Shown here: piece by piece, positions 7,787 to 10,521 of the stretch | Numbering within the stretch: position 1 is the first letter of the stretch | Layout: the number at the start of each line of letters is the position of its first letter | From: an uncultured Lachnospiraceae bacterium | GTDB lineage: Bacteria; Bacillota_A; Clostridia; Lachnospirales; Lachnospiraceae | Reading direction: 5' to 3' | Assembly (NCBI GenBank): GCA_900555005.1 | Contig: USJM01000053.1 | Span: forward strand, 1 to 10,521 | Length of the DNA stretch: 10,521 bases | Translations under genes and position numbers: made by a program | The notes under the pieces: model-generated | Seen by the model: only the letters and a program-made list of their open reading frames with translations | The model's database searches: none | What the model was told of the DNA's origin: nothing

Positions 7787-9153
7787 TCATACATTTCCAT
7801 ACATGCCGTCGTATTTTGCCATATGCCGGATGCTCCCCGAAGCCTCATCTGCCATCCAGCCGAAGTAATCGGGGAAATGGGCTCTATACAGCCGCCCTGA
7901 CAGCGCCAGTGTCGGAAGTGGATGGAAAACCAGCGATTCAGGAATCACAGTCCGGTACATCGGATCCGCCCAGAGCTCAATCCTGATATTTGGGTTCCTG
8001 GCCTGTACGGAGGCAATCTGTGCAAGAAGCTCCTCTTCTCCGTCAAAGAACCTGTCGCCGGGGGCCAGTAGAGATCTGCTGTCTGCAAATGGACACAGAA
8101 CCATCCCCTGTCCGTCCCCGGACGCAGCCAGCGACGCAGAAAGATGGCTTCTCCGATATAGACTGACAAGGTGCCGCTCTTTCCTTCATTTCCCGAACCG
8201 GATACCGGCTCCAGCTCTGTGCCATCTGTCCGCCGCAGCCGTACCGCCTCCCGGAGCTTTTTCTTCAGCGCTGCCCATACCCGCCGGGAGACCGGCACTC
8301 CTGTCACGTATGGAATGCCATAGGTCTCCTTCAGATACCTTGCTGCCAGAATACCGGTATCCGATATGACCAGATTCACATCTGAATCTGTCGATCTATC
8401 GATTTCTTCCGGTGTACTTCCCATTGCCCAGACAGCTGTTACGCAGAATCCGCTGCTTTCCAGTATCCGCCGAAGATTCGGAACCGACTGTCTGTTCCCA
8501 TATGTCAGAGGCGTCGCGCCAAGCACACATACACGGATTCTGCCGCTTTCTGAACCTGCGCCGCAAAGCGCCGGATCTGACACCGGGTCAGTCGCCGGAC
8601 CAGACACCGAATCAGCTGCTGAATAGGACGCCGAGTCATCTGCCGGGCCAGACTCCGGAATCGCTCCCGGGCCGCGTACCGGAACAGCTGCCGGGCAGGG
8701 CGCCGGCAGCATGGCGCGTGCATATTCCAGAAAGGCACGGCCTGCGCCCCTGACATAATCATGCATGCCATTGCTCGGAACATAGAATGTCCTGATCCCG
8801 CACCGCTTCTCCACGACCCGACAGATCCCATGAAAATCAGTTCCATTCAGATAAGGAACCGGTGAATTGCAGATCGCGATAAATGCAGGTTTCGGGTAAA
8901 GCTGCCCGGCCGCCTCCACGATATCACTTATAAACTTCTGGTCATTTCCAAGGACGGCATCCCGCATGTTCAGGCCAGAGATAAAGATATGGCTCTCCTG
9001 GTCGTACCAGCGGATCTCATCATGCGTATTGTAGGTCGAATTGCAGCCCGAGGGATCGTGGATCACAACCATTCCTCCAAGCTCATAGAGAGCGGAGGCG
9101 ATTCCTGACACATCCCCCGCGTAAACCGGGAGGATTCTGTATGCTTCCTTCAT
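7787..9153 (-). CDS. Nitrogenase component 1-like protein, subunit B, frameshifted as given
   Basis: Restored, this is a 455-residue member of the nitrogenase component 1 superfamily (NifD/NifK/NifE/NifN, BchN/BchB and relatives). The N-terminal pattern YAGDVSGIASALYELGGMVV then HDPSGCNSTYNTHDE parallels the NifD stretch YAGCKGVV and HGPVGC. The second cysteine (C37) is kept, but the first is Asp14. AICNSPVPYLNGTDFHG (C95) parallels the third ligand region CPVGLIGDD. LGATPLTYG (about 211-219) begins the second Rossmann-like domain, and residues 147-194 are a repeat-rich insert between domains. One missing base in AAA at 8140-8142 breaks the frame. Restoring it joins VYIGEAIF to ASLAASGDGQGMVLCPFADS and the rest of domain III to the stop at 7787. 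The ATG overlaps the stop of subunit A by four bases, as paired NifDK-type subunits often do. The substrate is unknown. Confidence 0.82.
8571..8714 (-). repeat. Six degenerate 24-bp tandem repeats inside nitrogenase-like subunit B
   Basis: On the plus strand the units begin at 8571, 8595, 8619, 8643, 8667 and 8691, most starting CCGG or CCGGGCC and containing a second CCGG or CCGA about 12 bases in. They are in frame and encode eight-residue blocks on the minus strand: AMLPAPCP, AAVPVRGP, GAIPESGP, ADDSASYS, AADSVSGP and ATDPVSDP. The result is an Ala/Pro/Ser/Asp-rich, probably flexible linker of 48 residues between the first and second domains. The copies have diverged, so the expansion is not recent. 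Confidence 0.75.
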
Positions 9154-10521
9154 CTGTCTTCCTCTCTTTCCGGAAGCGATGGAAGGCCAAGCCCCTTCCT
9201 CTGCACAATGTCCCGAAGGTCTTTCGGATTCCTGTATGAATCGATCATCTCCGATGCGAGTTTCTCGAGTCCGTCATATCCCCAGTTTCCGTTGTTCTCG
9301 ATCCAATTCACAAAATACGGTGTTCCGGCGAAAAAGGCCGCCTTCGGTCCAAGTGCCAGAATAGGATGCCCCTTTCCCTGCCCCACCTGCGCGGATGAAA
9401 AAATCCGTTTTCTCTCTCTGGCCTCCACATGGCTGGTGGACTGAAGCATCAGCCCCGGCTGGTGCTGCTGAAGCCAGTCAAAGTCAGCCTTTTCCTCCGG
9501 GCTCACACTGTCCAGACAGACCCGTGTCACGACAAAGCCTTCCTGAAGAAGACGCCTTGCCATGCTCAGCGGACGCGGGAATGCCAGATAGTCCATCCAT
9601 ACTTCTGTGTCCCCGATCACCGCCTTCGCACGGGCAAAGGCCTCTTTTGCCCTTGCTCGCCTCTCTTTTAGAAATTTCACCAGCATTTTCTCCCGAAAGA
9701 GGGCCTGATTCTCTCGGACAGTCAACCCGGCTTCTGCCTGCAGCCTCAGGTGCAGTTCCCCCTCACGGCTGTCATCCAAAAAACATCGGCCGGCTTTTCC
9801 TTCTGCCTGCTCAATGGTCTCCAGCAGCTTCAGAAGCCCTTCACAAATCTGTTCATCCAGTGCCACCGGCGGCAGGTAGAGAAACGGGCGGTCATTTTTT
9901 TCCGAGAGCGCCCTCAGGCCGCAGACAGACAAGGCCGAACGGGTCATGTAGAGAAAACTGTCCCCCATCCGCAGATACGCATCGTAGTCCCTGCAGTCCA
10001 TGACCTGCCGGATCCGGATCCCCAGACTCTCAAGCAGCCTGGAGATGTCTGAGGACTCCGGCAGGCGGAGGTTGTCCCCGAATATGCTCACAGTCCGCGG
10101 ATTCTCCGGCAGCTTCGGAACCACGGCCATCATGCTTCTCCTCTGCTTCTGCTCCGGTGTCAGTGAGACCTTCTGCATGATCGGATCCATCCAGCAGCTC
10201 ATGAAGTCGATATCCGGGAATCTCCTTCGCAGTTCACGAAAGATATACCGCTCATCAACCCCGCACAGATGATGCATACAGACCAGAAACAGCTCGATTG
10301 CCCGCGGGCGCTCCGGAAAGCGGCCGATCAGGTCACTCGTTCCCTCGATTGTATCTCCTCCAGCCTTCCGCCGACAACTTCGCCCTGTGTCGGCATCACC
10401 GCTGAAATGCGATCCGGGCAGCCCATCTATCGGCTGTCATAACGACGCCTCTGAGACAGTTCAGGGAGCAGACGTAGATCTGATGCGTCTGGGGGATCAG
10501 CATTCCCGTGTGGACGATGTT
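9150..10521 (-). CDS. Nitrogenase component 1-like protein, subunit A, 5' end outside the window and frameshifted
   Basis: About 457 residues are visible after restoring two bases; the N-terminus lies beyond 10521. The first visible part reads NIVHTGMLIPQTHQIYVCSL then NCLRGVVMTAD. Its C-x3-CxxGVV resembles the NifD P-cluster region CAYAGCKGVV. ISAVMPTQGEVVGGRLEE parallels the component 1 segment TTxxEDDVVFGGEEKL. LFLVCMHHLCGVDERYIFRE sits where NifD has TECPVGLIGDD. Downstream, VSIFGDNLR starts the second domain and GHPILALGPKAAFFAG is in the third. Deletions near 10427-10430 and 10352-10355 break the frame; the long continuous frame begins inside the gene at MHHLCGVDE, so an ATG at 10277 would be a false start. 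The stop overlaps the ATG of subunit B. Probably pairs with B as a heteromer. A reductase gene upstream is expected but not seen. Confidence 0.8.

Noticed and set aside
8366..8753. Plus-strand open frames rich in TP, PGQ and PEQL repeats
   Set aside because: They are antisense to nitrogenase-like subunit B and are open only because the 24-bp repeat has no stops in several frames. There is no ribosome binding site or family resemblance.
522..10430. Programmed ribosomal frameshifting as the cause of the broken frames
   Set aside because: The sites are ordinary short homopolymers in unrelated genes. There is no consistent slippery heptamer or downstream structure, and nine in 10 kb is implausible for programmed events.
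7787..10521. Calling the pair NifD and NifK, or predicting nitrogen fixation
   Set aside because: The ligand motifs differ from standard NifDK, and no nifH, nifB or nifEN is visible. Only superfamily membership is supported.

Overview
The window looks like chromosomal DNA of a Gram-positive anaerobe of the Clostridia, probably a Lachnospiraceae-type gut bacterium. The reasons are purine-rich AGGAGG-type ribosome binding sites, [FeFe]-hydrogenase maturation-type genes, a C_GCAxxG_C_C redox protein and moderately GC-rich coding sequence around an AT-rich promoter gap. No mobile element, tRNA, rRNA or CRISPR array was seen. The taxonomic guess comes from gene content only.

Layout, left to right. 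(1) Positions 1-201 hold a long imperfect hairpin (41-91) and at most the start of an unrecognised reverse ORF. (2) Positions 202-1678, minus strand, hold a two-gene operon: a C_GCAxxG_C_C redox protein followed, with a 4-base overlap, by a TDT/SLAC1-like membrane transporter. (3) An AT-rich 197-bp divergent promoter region (1679-1875) carries inverted repeats, followed by a plus-strand LysR regulator (1876-2765). (4) A cation diffusion facilitator has its own promoter (2834-4103, plus). (5) From 10521 down to 4148 runs a tightly packed minus-strand operon: nitrogenase component 1-like subunit A (5' end outside the window), subunit B (4-base overlap), HydF (18-bp gap), HydE (27-bp gap) and a DUF362 protein with a two-cluster ferredoxin tail (64-bp gap). 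The operon converges on the cation transporter.

The operon on the right is the notable system. Two paired nitrogenase-superfamily proteins, which do not look like standard NifDK or NifEN in their ligand motifs, are linked to two H-cluster maturases (HydE and HydF) and an iron-sulfur protein that could supply electrons. HydG, hydrogenase structural genes, NifB and a NifH-like reductase are not in the window; a NifH-like gene could lie just beyond 10521. The simplest model is an uncharacterised reductase or cofactor-scaffold complex whose metal centre is built or loaded with HydE/HydF help. That model is inference.

Six of the nine main genes are broken in the sequence as given, by nine separate single-base deletions in total. 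Most lie in short homopolymer runs, and each gene reads through to a normal family length once one base is restored at each site. This pattern points to uncorrected sequencing or assembly indels rather than gene decay. The coordinates given for those genes therefore span the restored gene.
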